A stretch of 64,000 nucleotides of DNA, taken from contig BLJB01000283.1 of the NCBI GenBank assembly GCA_013423325.1, forward strand, positions 62,001 through 126,000. The letters run 5' to 3'. Below are positions 54,656 to 64,000 of this stretch, piece by piece (position 1 is the first letter of the stretch; the number at the start of each line of letters is the position of its first letter). The DNA is from Usnea hakonensis. Lineage: Eukaryota; Ascomycota; Lecanoromycetes; Lecanorales; Parmeliaceae. Below the pieces are notes generated by a model, which saw only the letters and a list, made by a program, of their open reading frames with translations, did no database searches and was not told where the DNA came from. A program made the translations under genes and the position numbers.

Positions 54656-55595
54656 GACGACTTTGGACAAGAGCAATTAACGAAAGTGTGCGCTTCGTGA
54701 AGGTAAGGAAGGAACAAGAATTGAAAGAAGTTCAGGTGGGCAGAAAAGGATCTTATAGGGGACCCAGATACCTATCAAAAAAAAATCTGATGCGCTACGC
54801 TGATTGCTAGTATTGAGAAGGGTAAGAATAGAGTCGCTGCTCCAGAGATAGATAAGGTGTGATAGAGAGTATTTTTGGCGCTTTGATGGAGCTAATGGAG
54901 CTGCTTCACTGGGGATGTCTTGCTCAAAATACGCCCACTTTTGGCTTTTTCAACAGGTCTGTCACTGTGGCTCCACCTTAGCTTTGGCCTTAAACTTGAA
55001 AGTCTGATCCACCAAGGAGATATGACTGTACTTTCTCTGGCGATCTTATGGAGCAATCCCTCCACATTCGATCAGCGTAACCTTGGAGAACTGAATCAAA
55101 AAGCACATCATCTAAGAAGTCGAGGCGAAGTTCGCACAGTGGGGCAACTTGATGAATCGCTCGATCAGCCACGACGAAAAAGTTTTTTATGGCTTTGAAA
55201 GTGGCGACACATAATTGTTGAGAACCTACCCTTCGGCGGTGAAAGCTTTTTCGCATCGTAGAACCCAAAAACTCCAAAGGTCTTTCTCAAAGCGCCTCTA
55301 CCCAGAGGCCCATTGCACATGTTGAGTGAGAGTCAATTCTTTGAGCAAGCTATTCTCGCCTGTTAAGGGAGCTCCATGTTACAAGGGCGATCGTTCAAAG
55401 ACGTGCAGCAGTCTGTTGCCTGTGATGTCCAGCAGGCTGAGAATAGCAGCACTCACCCACTCATCTCAAGTTCGCGGGATATCTGGGCCGCGAGTACCAA
55501 GCTTTCCGGTCTTTGCATGCATACACCAGGGAGTGTCTCTGAAAACAATTTGTTCCGGTCGAGCACTATTCGCCAAGATGAGTGATCGCAGACAA
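54656..55595. other. promoter of the wall-protein gene and GILT 3' flank
   Basis: Both neighbours are on the minus strand. About 940 bp hold the upstream region of the wall-protein gene, with an A-rich run near 54777-54787. Scattered short open frames lack recognisable motifs. No gene can be supported. Confidence 0.45.
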
Positions 55596-56701
55596 CTAGC
55601 CAGCTGTGTTAGGGCCGTAGCGCGATTCAATTTCCTTTACCAAATCGTTGACTTCGTGTCCATTTTTACACTCTTTCCATTTTCCGCCATCCATTATGCA
55701 CCAAATTTCCTCTCCAACTCGCACCTGGGATATCTCGGAGTTAGCATGGCTTCTTTGAGGTATAAGACCTAGTTTAGAAAAGAGAGTCGTGAAGCCCGCG
55801 TGATGCTCGCAACAAGCGTCTTGCGTGTCGATGCTACGGGTGTATTCCAAGGTGTGCGCTCACTGTGCAGCTCTTCTTCACGCCAGCTTCCTCGCTCCTC
55901 TTGATGCTGGCCTCCAGCAGGTCAAGTCCTTTGCCCTCCTCGCTGACGCAAGAGTTCAGGTCCTCAAAAGATATTCCGTGTTCCAGGGCACAGGATTGGA
56001 CAAGGTCTCGTGACGGGATACGTTGATAGGACATGATCAGGCAAGTACTGAAACCCAGCGATATTTTGGCGTTGTTTGGGAAAAGGTTGTTGGCACATAG
56101 GGAAAGCATATTGCCCAAGCATTCCGTTTGGCCATGCATACAGTCTGTTGTGTTTGGGAATCAGCCCTGTCTTTGATGACAAATTCAAAAATCGAGTCAA
56201 ATTTGGAGAGTGAGACGAGCGTTTTGCTCGAGAGACATGTTCTGTGAGTCAAGTCTCGAATCCAGAGTGGTACGCACGCAGAGTGTCATTGTCATCGACG
56301 CTACCGATGTATGAAAGACGAAAGTTGACCATATCAACGACTTGCTCCATTGCGGGGACCACAAGTTCCTCCAGGCATGTCTTTGCATCTGGGCATTTAG
56401 ACATTATATGTGCTTCTAGCGGTACCAGACTAGTCTGATTGGTCTTGACGGTTGTCGACTGAGTTATAATGGTTTCGGGATGATGTTGTGGGCGAAAAGG
56501 TGAAAGCTGAACTGGCAAGGCATAGGTGACAATGAGGAAGGCAAATATGATGGCAGCAGTGTAGACACCGAGGCGGGAACGCAGTCGAGACAAAGCTGAG
56601 GATGTGGAGAAGGTGGAATCACGGGTTTTCTGATACAGTGGAGGAGAATACCTCCTGCCATGTTTTTTCTCCATTGTACTCTTCTCGTCCATTGTGACCA
56701 T
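55596..56701 (-). CDS. membrane-anchored GILT-family (thiol reductase-like) protein
   Basis: The fold family is gamma-interferon-inducible lysosomal thiol reductase (GILT), which reduces disulfides in acidic compartments of animals; fungal homologues have no settled role. Exons 56701-56278, 56144-55864 and 55724-55596 close in frame to 277 residues. A basic N terminus and a membrane segment near 45-63 give a type II anchor. LEAHIMSKCPDAKTCLEEL carries cysteines 103 and 109, a C-x5-C spacing, not the CXXC of animal enzymes. The second family signature CMHGQTECLGNMLSLCA is assembled across intron 1. Later blocks are GFSTCLIMSYQRIPSRDLVQ, SCALEHGISF, SCTVRVGEEIWCIMDGGKWK and an acidic tail. The intact frame and conserved cysteines argue for a working gene. 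Confidence 0.8.
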
Positions 56702-56917
56702 TCACTACTTTGTCATCGATAGCTGAAGGTAAGCCTATAAGCTTTATCTCGTAGAGTTCAATTGGGTTGGAGGACGATTGAAGTTCAGTTATGGAAGGTC
56801 TAGGATCACCAAAAGTCTTTCACGATATTAGCGCCAAGAATACCGGCCCGATCTTAACCCCGATCAGGCATAGGTGAGCGCCTTGTTGTAGGGCTGTTTC
56901 TCACAGTCTTAGACTAA
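56702..56917. promoter_or_regulatory. upstream region of the GILT-like gene
   Basis: A short spacer that should hold the promoter of the GILT-like gene. No motif stands out. Confidence 0.35.
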
Positions 56918-57300
56918 TCAGCTTCTGTCAAGCCCGCGGTGCACCATATCTGCAAAAGAGCGTTCGACCAGCCCGAAAGCATTCTGAGCTGAAAGGAACC
57001 CTCCGCTTTTCAACATCACCTTCCCAATGTCCAAAGTAATTAAGCCATCATGGTACGCTTGGAGAAACTTCTCAAAGTATTTTACCCAATCTGGGTCGTA
57101 CAGCATGGCTATGGGCTCGTATATGTTGATATGGAGAAATAGCTCGGGGGATCTTCTGGTGTGCCCGGATAAAAGCTTATGAGATACCGGACGATGGCCA
57201 TGCTTTCTACGACGGTTGTGCCGTCACTGTCTACGAACGCTGGGGTTTTGGACGTTGCATTGATGAGTGCGAAGTCACAATTTCGAGTTCCCTTGGGCTC
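56918..57300 (-). pseudogene. possible glutathione S-transferase remnant
   Basis: On the minus strand from about 57300, a frame reads NLSTEPKGTRNCDFALINAT, then SKTPAFVDSDGTTVVESMAI and VRYLISFYPG. It resembles the GST N-terminal thioredoxin fold, where the P-x-hydrophobic-V-D and ES-x-AI-x-YL blocks bind glutathione. A TAG then closes the frame near 57100. Another frame continues with AMLYDPDWVKYFEKFLQAYH but has no clear GST C-terminal helices, and no start region is visible upstream. I call a degraded fragment; the family call is tentative. Confidence 0.35.
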
Positions 57301-58250
57301 AGTCGAGAGGTTCAGCCGATTGCTGGTCTGTCTAATCTTTTTTTATGCAAGTTGCGACCAAGACCCTCCACCCTGGGTTTCGACCATTTGATCAAGTACA
57401 GCAGCGAGAGAGTCTCCACCCTGTCATCATTAAGCTGCAGCGAGACAGTGTCGGACGAGTGTACCTGGAATTGTATAGATTCCAGGGACAGTAAGTATTG
57501 CTCGATCACGTGTCTGCTGTTTGAATACTTTGACACAATATTCGACAATCGTGTGGATGTGACTACAGCGAGGAATAATTGTTTTGTGATGGATTGCTGG
57601 AGGATATCGTGAAGTACCTCATTGATAAATAACGAGTAACAGGTCTTTGGTATGCGTTTATGGTGCCCATTCAGAAAGGGAAGAAGCTTGTCGTGGATTT
57701 GTATGTAGTGGGTCGTAGGTACAGTAACGGCCCAGCGGTGACCTCCGGAAAATTAAAGCTCAAACTCGGATGGATCTTTGACAAGTGGGATTATTCGTGT
57801 TGAATTGAGAATATGCTGTTGGAGATCGACGAGGAGAGAGGAAGAAATCCGAGGCTAATTGTTGGATAAATGACTGGATCAAATCTGGCGGCTCTTTGAA
57901 GTTGTTACGAGATAAGTGACGCCCTTGCGTTCGAGGGCAAAGCGACTCGACCACTTACCTGCTCACGTTACGTGTCAGGAAGTTTCAAATGAAGCGACTC
58001 AGCGCTCTTACTCCATGATATAGCCACACAATACTAAAGAGATTCCATATCTATACAAGGTCAATGGGTAGCCTTGCAATCCATTGGATGTCAACAGGCT
58101 TTTTACACGCGAGATATGTGGCAAATGGTACACTTCTGTAGTCCCATGATAAAGCGGAGGACGGCCCAAGATTGGCATTGTGTTAGCGAAATCTACTTAC
58201 CGTACAGGTGTGGTGGATATGGTGGCCCACCCCGGTCGTGCATAACGATT
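57301..58250. other. intergenic region, no supported gene
   Basis: About 950 bp between the GST-like remnant and the secreted-protein stop codon. Short open frames on both strands show no conserved motif. Further upstream parts of the GST-like remnant may be hidden here. Confidence 0.4.
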
Positions 58251-59368
58251 CTAGTCAAGCGCGAGAAGTGTTGCATTCACCGAACAGTCACCCAATGACT
58301 TGCAGCTACTGCTCAGCGCAAGTGGGCCCCCGTCAGCCTCCATGGTAATGTATAGCTGTTTGTTATCACCTACGTGCATCAGCTGAATCTCTCATCAGAA
58401 TCTCAGTCTACAACCACGAGCCTTCGACCATCTTCTGACAGATCTAACACTCACCCAATCCATGAATAGAGCCCGGCGTGCCTCTTTGAATACACATCGT
58501 GTAGATTTCAACCGTCGCTGCCCAAATTTCGTACCAGCTGCTTTTAGAGAAGCGGGTCTCTGTGCTCTTGGAGACGGTCAAGGCGCATCTCGGACCTGTT
58601 CCTGCTGAAAATGAGAGGACTATCAGCATGTGATGAACACGCAGCCTCAGAGCTAACAAAAGGCCTGAGAAGGGTGTCAGACTGACGAAAATTATACGTT
58701 TTTGGAAGAAGATAAGATGGGAATTTGCCCTGAAGATCAGCGCGGAGTCCGAACACATCTCGTTTCCTTCTTGCCGGCATGCTCTGAAGCACTTTTTTGC
58801 AAAACGGCTCAAAGGGTGGCTCCAATGCAGCATGGTCGCATACAGCCTTGGGCTCGTAAGATGTCATAACCAGTGCCAGCAAGTCGCGCTGACTGAAGCC
58901 CAATATAGAACCCCCTATCCGTAATCTCTGGACACAGCGGTCAAGCACTTCTTTTGCTGCTTGAGATACGTTGATATTATCTGCTAAGTCTGCTTCCTTG
59001 AGAACTGGATCATACTCGTTTTTGGCGCGTATGTCAATGGCGCAGAGACCATCGTCGCTGAGGTAACGAAGAGGCAGTCCCACGTCTACGTGAGCACCAG
59101 CCGCAATGTCCGCTCTCAATCCGTACAGTCGCGACTCACTATCCCGTGGAATCTTTTGCCATGCGTTCGTGCAGCTGGCTAATTCAACCTCCGAGCCATA
59201 GCTTGTGCGACAAAATGGCATTCCCATGGACACTTTCAAAAACGTCGAATTGACCAAGTTCACGGTGGGAGGCAAGTTTCGAGCAAAGGCCTGAGATGTT
59301 GAAAATGAGAGTGCATTGTCTGCTGAGCTGAGCATCGAGCCCCAAAGAACGACGTCGAGGAATCTCAT
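58251..59368 (-). CDS. secreted cysteine-containing protein of a fungal family
   Basis: Exons 59368-58687, 58604-58455 and 58369-58251 close in frame to 316 residues. It has a signal-peptide-like N terminus (MRFLDVVLWGSMLSSADNALS), no membrane segment and about ten cysteines. I know this as a recurring, unnamed secreted family of filamentous ascomycetes. Its landmarks are a short VDVGLPLRYLSDDGLCAIDI block, a KEVLDRCV block, a middle SMPARRKRDVFG, a second RCALTVS, SSWYEIWAATVEIYTMCI and a C-terminal Gly-Leu-Gly turn. Removing intron 2 restores GLGGDNKQLYITMEADG. Function is unknown. All three exons keep their reading frame despite the decayed surroundings. Confidence 0.75.
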
Positions 59369-59931
59369 AGCTTTCTTGAACAGGCGAATGTCACGTAGCT
59401 AGATCGTGGAAGAACAGACAAATCTCGAGAAGGTTCTCGGAAGATAGTTCTGTGCACCAGACATCACGTGTCACACCAAGCCCAGTGGGAGCATCCAGCG
59501 GCTCTTCTAATATTCCCTTGATAGATAAGCGTTCCGTGTGTCTCGATTCTACTACTCTAGTAGCGATATGCGCGCTATAACCTGACAACCACTCCAGTGG
59601 TAGCTTACAGCCGGGCAAAGGAAAAGCTTACAACAGAAGCGTGAAGAACAGCGGAAAGACGATACCGAGATAATAATAATATCGAGAGTGGTTTGATAAG
59701 AGACATTTTGCGACGTCTTCTTCGCTACCCGCGGAAAGAATCCTGACGCATATCATTCTATTCGCTTCCTGTTAAAATGGCTAGGACAAATCCAAGGGGG
59801 TCCTTCCAGCAAGTTTCTCAAACTCATGAATAGTATGTCTCTGATTCCTCCCCAATCAGGTAGCTGAGAATACCTAACCTAAGAAAACACTACCGGACAT
59901 GTCAGGATTCCATCCAGGCCAATAGCTTTTC
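59369..59931. other. upstream region of the secreted-protein gene
   Basis: This stretch holds the promoter side of the secreted-protein gene. A minus-strand frame of 75 codons (59391-59618) has no family character. No gene is supported. Confidence 0.4.
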
Positions 59932-60664
59932 AACAACCGCCACTGGATTTTCTACGTGTATCATCATCATTATCATCCAAGTCCTGGTATTCGATCTCCC
60001 CTCTTTGATTTGCGAGCTTCAAATCGCTCCATGATATCTGAAGTGGCGTCACGTGCGAATATCGATGGCGGCACGTGCTTGTCGTCTTGCTGGTTCCCGC
60101 GTCGCTGAAGTCGTGAGCAAGACCGAAGTCTACCCACAGAAATCTTGACCCAAGAGCTTTCCCGTGTAGTGTATTTGCAGGCTTGATGTCCTAGTGGCGT
60201 ATCTTGTACCCGTGGATATGTGTGAGTATCCGACTCTAGCTCTCCGACTCAACCATCCGAGTCGAGGGTATCATTGACATGGGAGACTTCATTGATTGTT
60301 GTGATGCTGGCATGTCCTCGTCAAAGATCCGAGCCAGTCGAACGAGCACTGGAGAGATAGAGGGCAGGATTCCAATTTTACTGGGATTGAGCGAGAATAT
60401 GCGATTATAATTCAACCAATATCTACCGCAGACACTCTGTTTGCGTCGGAGCAGGCCCGTTTGAGAGTAGAGTGGGTGATCACGGAGTTTCGAGACCACT
60501 TTTTGGCAGCAAGGAGAGTCTGGAAAGCATTCGTTGCCGACATGGGGAGCATCTGAGCTTGCATTCGAGAGTCTTTTCTTCTCTCTACTCGGCCTTATGA
60601 GAGAGCAGGAACTGCGGGGAATTGCATTAACACATTCAATAATACTTTCGACTAGATACTCCAA
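59932..60664 (-). pseudogene. serine/threonine protein kinase remnant
   Basis: A minus-strand frame near 60230-60060 reads ILTHIHGYKIRH, a TAG stop, DIKPANTLHG, then FLWVDFGLAHDFSDAGTSKT and CRHRY. These are the catalytic loop H-R-D-x-K-x-x-N and the DFG motif of a protein kinase; the stop replaces the Arg of HRD. The upstream frame (60664-60236, ending in a stop) holds only weak N-lobe-like text, and the large lobe after the activation segment is missing. The copy is therefore dead and truncated on both sides. Confidence 0.6.
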
Positions 60665-60739
60665 GGTATCTACTAATGTTCTTTAGGCGCCGACGGCAAT
60701 CGTTTGCTCTAGGCATGCTGTGATACGCTTCACCTTCCT

Positions 60740-61200
60740 TTAGGTACAGATCCGTCCCTTGTCTTCTTTAATCAGGTCCGCCGCGCGTTCTGCAACAGCG
60801 TAGACGCTTCGATTGGATGTTTCCTCCTGAGATTGTAGGCATGATAGATGCGTCTACAACCCTCAGATTTGCAGTGCCGTGTACCGCCAAACGTCCACCT
60901 ACAACGCCTCCATTCTCAATTGGCTTCATGGCGCAAGTACAAGCCGGATGGTTGTTGAAGATGGCTGACTGTCTGATATAGTCTTTAGCGGCATTCAAGT
61001 TCCGCCAGGCTTGAGCAACGAATCAAGGGGCTCAGATTCGGCTAGCCGCTCTAGAAGTCTGAGATGACGAGCGAACTACTTGAGTCTGATGTGACGGAGG
61101 GGGCAGCATTACTTGCGCTGAGGTCTTGAAGCTCCAGTCGACCTCAGAGTCCAAGACGGTAATTCGGAGTTTGCTCTTCCACATAAGCACCTTGGCACTT
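60740..61200 (-). pseudogene. GMC oxidoreductase remnant, internally deleted
   Basis: The minus strand carries the C-terminal signature of glucose-methanol-choline oxidoreductases: SAIFNNHPACTCAMKPIENG, VVGGRLAVHGTANLRVVDAS and IMPTISGGNIQS. HPxC holds the active-site His. One base too many after GGNIQS shifts the frame; the expected SVYAVAERAADLIKED follows in the next frame to a stop at 60740. Upstream, near 61110-61160, EVDWSFKTSAQ resembles an N-terminal GMC block, so most of the roughly 550-residue middle is gone. FAD-binding GxGxxG is not found. Confidence 0.6.
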
Positions 61201-61626
61201 TGAACTTGCGCCATGTTATCGACGCTGTGTGGTGGATTTCGATGAGATGGCCCCTGTGCTTTATCGACCAATCATGCGCGAATAATGCACTGTAGCTGAA
61301 CTCAGCCTTTGCTCTACCTCCATTTACTACACAATGGTCAGTACCTATCCAAACGTTTGGCATTTCTAGCGTGGCAGATTCAAGAAATTGGTCACATCTT
61401 CCAGTGCTGTAGGCAAACCTTTACCCTGCTTCTTTTCACATCGAAACAAATTGATATCCCCAGTCTGCTTACCATAGTATTCTATGCGAGACAATACCTG
61501 CTCTTAGCTTTTTCTGGCCCTCTCTCTTTACTCACTTCGAGCAAACAATTGCTCTGAAGCCGTCTTTTGACCGTACCTGCACCCAGCTAACTACTACTGC
61601 GACTAACAACTCTGCGGGAGTTGATA
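61201..61626. other. spacer between GMC and P450 remnants
   Basis: No gene is recognised. Short frames on both strands lack motifs. The two remnants point away from each other, so an ancient divergent promoter could have been here; this is speculation. Confidence 0.35.
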
Positions 61627-62405
61627 ATGTTGTCCATATTTGGTTTGACACCGGCACCGAGGAGCTTGAAGATATATCTGGCTATAGTAGCTGGTTTGAC
61701 ATCGCATATTGCCTTCTTCACACGCGGTGAATGGCATACTATGGCGCCTAGACTATTGGTGATTTATTTGATGTTGTGTCCATGCACTTTTATTCTGGGA
61801 AAAACCTTCTGCTCCCACTATGATCAGCAATCACTTTGGACCTACCTTCTTCTTCTCGCCGCGTATTCAGGCCCCATCATCACAAGTATGGCAATATAGC
61901 GGACCATTTTTCATAGACTCAATGACTTTCCTGGTCCATTTCTTGCAAAAATCACAAAATAATGGCACGTTGCCCATGTGTTAGAAGAAAATAAGTATGC
62001 TTACTGTCCTATACACAGGACCATCGGAAATTATCGTCTTTGAACCGAATTGCTAGGAGCAATTGATGGTCCAGGTAGCCACTGTGGAAAGGCGGTTTGG
62101 TACGATGCTCTCCAATCGGAGAGTCTTTCAAAAACCCTACGTATGTTCTATACACAGCCAGCGTCGCCGCATGTGGAACAATGCATTCACTCCCCAAGGC
62201 GGGCCCCTAAGTCTCTGAACTCAATCTCGACTGCATCTGACACAGAAGGCTCTTTTGGGATACAGATAAGCTATCGTGTTTCATGCTGAAAGGCTTAAAA
62301 CGGAAGTCGAGAGGCCAACTGGTATCCCAGTCGATACCCCGTACTTGATATACGAACTCGCCTTCGATCTGATGGGCGAAGACGTTTTCTCGACTCTATA
62401 TACTC
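61627..62405 (+). pseudogene. cytochrome P450 remnant
   Basis: From the ATG at 61627 the frame encodes the multi-span N terminus of a fungal P450: FFTRGEWHTMAPRLLVIYLM and more hydrophobic segments. Then follow an in-frame TAG, RTIFHRLNDFPGPFLAKITK, an in-frame TAA and WHVAHVLEENKYAY. Further P450 blocks appear in shifted frames: GSHCGKAVWYD, QRRRMWNNAFTPQ (the helix C motif) near 62160, and PYLIYELAFDLMGEDVFSTL near 62340-62400. The oxygen-binding, ExxR and haem-Cys parts are absent downstream. Nonsense codons, frameshifts and 3' truncation make this a pseudogene. Confidence 0.65.
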
Positions 62406-62790
62406 GCTGCCGTTGATAAAGGTATTACTTACGCGAAAAGACAGTCTGTAGGAAATCTGTACATATGGTATCACTTCTAGAAGCTCTTATTGACAATCGA
62501 TATCAATTTGTGCTGGGGGTATGGACCTCCCAGTACTTCTGCCGCGGAGTCAATATAATGTGACCTTCAAGATGGATATGTAGTTATGTACCTATGCAGA
62601 AGGAAGAGTAGCTACAGTGGCCAGATGGCTAGAAAAGGAGGTGTGCGGCCAAGGCTCTAAGCCTAATACGGACAGGCAGAGAAGGAAGCCTTGTACCGTG
62701 ACAAAGTTGGACTGATTTTCCAGGTATCTTATCGTCATTCTGTCTTCTTCTACCGCCTTCCAGCCCATTATCTTGCATCCTCTGGATTTA
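62406..62790. other. promoter region of the histidine-phosphatase gene
   Basis: This region lies between the P450 remnant and the next gene. No conserved coding text is visible on either strand. Confidence 0.4.
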
Positions 62791-64000
62791 ATGGACAATA
62801 CCTCTCCGATCAAGTATACAACTGTGCCCGGCTTTTTTCTCCAGGATGAGCCCAGCACCGATCCGGGAGCTTTCGACTACGTAAAAGCAGCATGCCGAGC
62901 TACATGGTTGTTAGAGCTAGTAGACTGATACAACGGTTAGGCAGCGTCCGATTTCGGTCTGATCAAGCGGACATACGATACCGACAAAGAGTACGATCCG
63001 GAACGGAAGCAGAGCCAGTGGGAGCGATTTCGCCAACAAATTGCCAGACTGAATTCTTCGTCTGGCAGTAGCATATCATTCAAGGTGATCTACATGGTAT
63101 GACCCCAAGTCTCATTTCAATAACGTGAAAGGTCCAACATTAAGACAGTTCGACAGGGTCGTCACGGCGAAGGTGTGCACAACGTGGCCGAGGCTTATTA
63201 TGGAACCCCAGCTTGGGATGTGCGCCTCAACCGTCCAAATGCTAGCATAACCCACAAAACGAGCATTACTGACTAGCACGCAAGTAGAGCCACTGGTCAA
63301 AGCAAGACGGCGACGGCACACTCATCTGGACCGACGCCCATCTCACAAAGAAAGGCATCGAGCAGGCCCGAACAGCCCACCGATTCTGGGCCTCGGAAAT
63401 AGAAACGCAGCACATCCCAGTTCCCGAAAGCTACTACACGTCTCCGCTGGACAGGTGCCTCAGCACGGCCAACATCACCTTTAATGGTCTCGAACTGCCA
63501 GCCCAGCAGCCATGCGTCCCACAAGTCAAGGAGTTACTCCGCGAAGTGATCGGGGTCCATACTTGTGACCGACGCAGCAGCAAAGCTTACATCCACAGAA
63601 ACTTCCCAGCGTACACCTTTGAGCCCGGCTTTGCCGAAGAGGACGAGATGTGGCGCCCTGATGTTCGAGAAGATCATACAGCTCATGATGTACGTATTTC
63701 GCGAGTTCTAATCGGCTATTGGAGCCCGGTGGAAAGTCTCGAGAAACTTCTTAGCGTTCGATTTCCCCAAGTCTGAGCATAAGCTCTCTGATAGGCAATA
63801 CTGACTCGGAAATCAAAATCCAGACCCGTATGAAGAAGCTGCTTCATGGCATATACTCGCGGGACGATAGCACATACATCTCGTTGACCACCCATTCGGG
63901 GTCAATTGCTTCACTGCTGAGGGTGATTGGGCATCGTGAGTTTCGCTTGCCGACAGGGGCTGTAATTCCTGTGTTGGTAAAAGCAGAAATGGCACCCTCG
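62791..64000 (+). CDS. histidine phosphatase (phosphoglycerate-mutase-like) protein, partial at right edge
   Basis: This belongs to the histidine phosphatase superfamily, near yeast Pmu1. Exons 62791-62880, 62941-63096, 63157-63219, 63288-63689 and 63825 onward give a continuous frame that leaves the window. The start encodes YTTVPGFFLQDEPSTDPGAF. SDFGLIKRTYDTDKEYDP and the catalytic RHG motif MGRHGEGVHNVAEAYYGTP follow; this motif forms only when intron 2 ends at CGACAG. Later blocks are LTKKGIEQARTAHRFW, PESYYTSPLDRCLSTANITF, HTCDRRSSKAYIHRNFP, FEPGFAEEDEMW and the second catalytic His in TTHSGSIASLLRVIGHREF. All expected active-site residues are present, so the gene appears intact beside several pseudogenes. 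Substrate is unknown. Confidence 0.85.

Overview
The window is nuclear DNA of a filamentous ascomycete (Pezizomycotina). Most genes carry several short introns (about 46-85 nt, GT-AG with CTNAC-like branch sites), every protein I could name has an ascomycete-style architecture, and one 5.2 kb block carries the signature of repeat-induced point mutation (RIP). The class cannot be fixed from sequence alone; Leotiomycetes is a guess. I rebuilt gene models by joining exons by eye. For each model described as closing in frame, the summed exon lengths are a multiple of three.

Positions 1-46,100 are gene-dense housekeeping DNA. In order: URB1 (-), a calcium-type external NAD(P)H dehydrogenase (+), the cohesin loader SCC2 (-), RPA12 (+), deoxyhypusine hydroxylase (-), DIB1 (+), RNase H2 subunit C (-), a secreted yellow/royal-jelly-type protein (+), a cyclopropane-fatty-acid synthase (+), REX4 (-), ATP synthase subunit f (-) and NDUFS4 (+) on one short divergent promoter, a decayed 2EXR/F-box-like gene (+), uridine kinase (-), GID8 (+), ESA1 (+), ESF1 (-), a DUF4385 protein (+), a 1,370-residue disordered protein (-), NOP53 (-), a Rab6/Ypt6 GTPase (+) and KEI1 (-). 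Ribosome biogenesis is over-represented (URB1, RPA12, REX4, ESF1, NOP53), and many neighbours are head-to-head.

Positions 46,254-51,536 form one AT-rich block with no open reading frames and almost no CpA or TpG. It is bounded by 39-bp terminal inverted repeats (36/39 identical) and an exact 6-bp direct repeat (CAAAAA), so it looks like an inserted element whose core was saturated by RIP while its ends were nearly spared. An NN gap sits next to the left poly-T run. The insertion lies about 145 bp upstream of the KEI1 start codon.

Positions 52,000-64,000 are accessory in character: a repeat-built GPI-anchored wall protein, a membrane-anchored GILT-family protein, a cysteine-containing secreted protein, and a histidine-phosphatase gene that runs off the right edge. 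Between them are remnants of a GST-like gene, a protein kinase, a GMC oxidoreductase and a cytochrome P450, broken by stops, frameshifts or deletions and without the RIP pattern of the neighbouring block.
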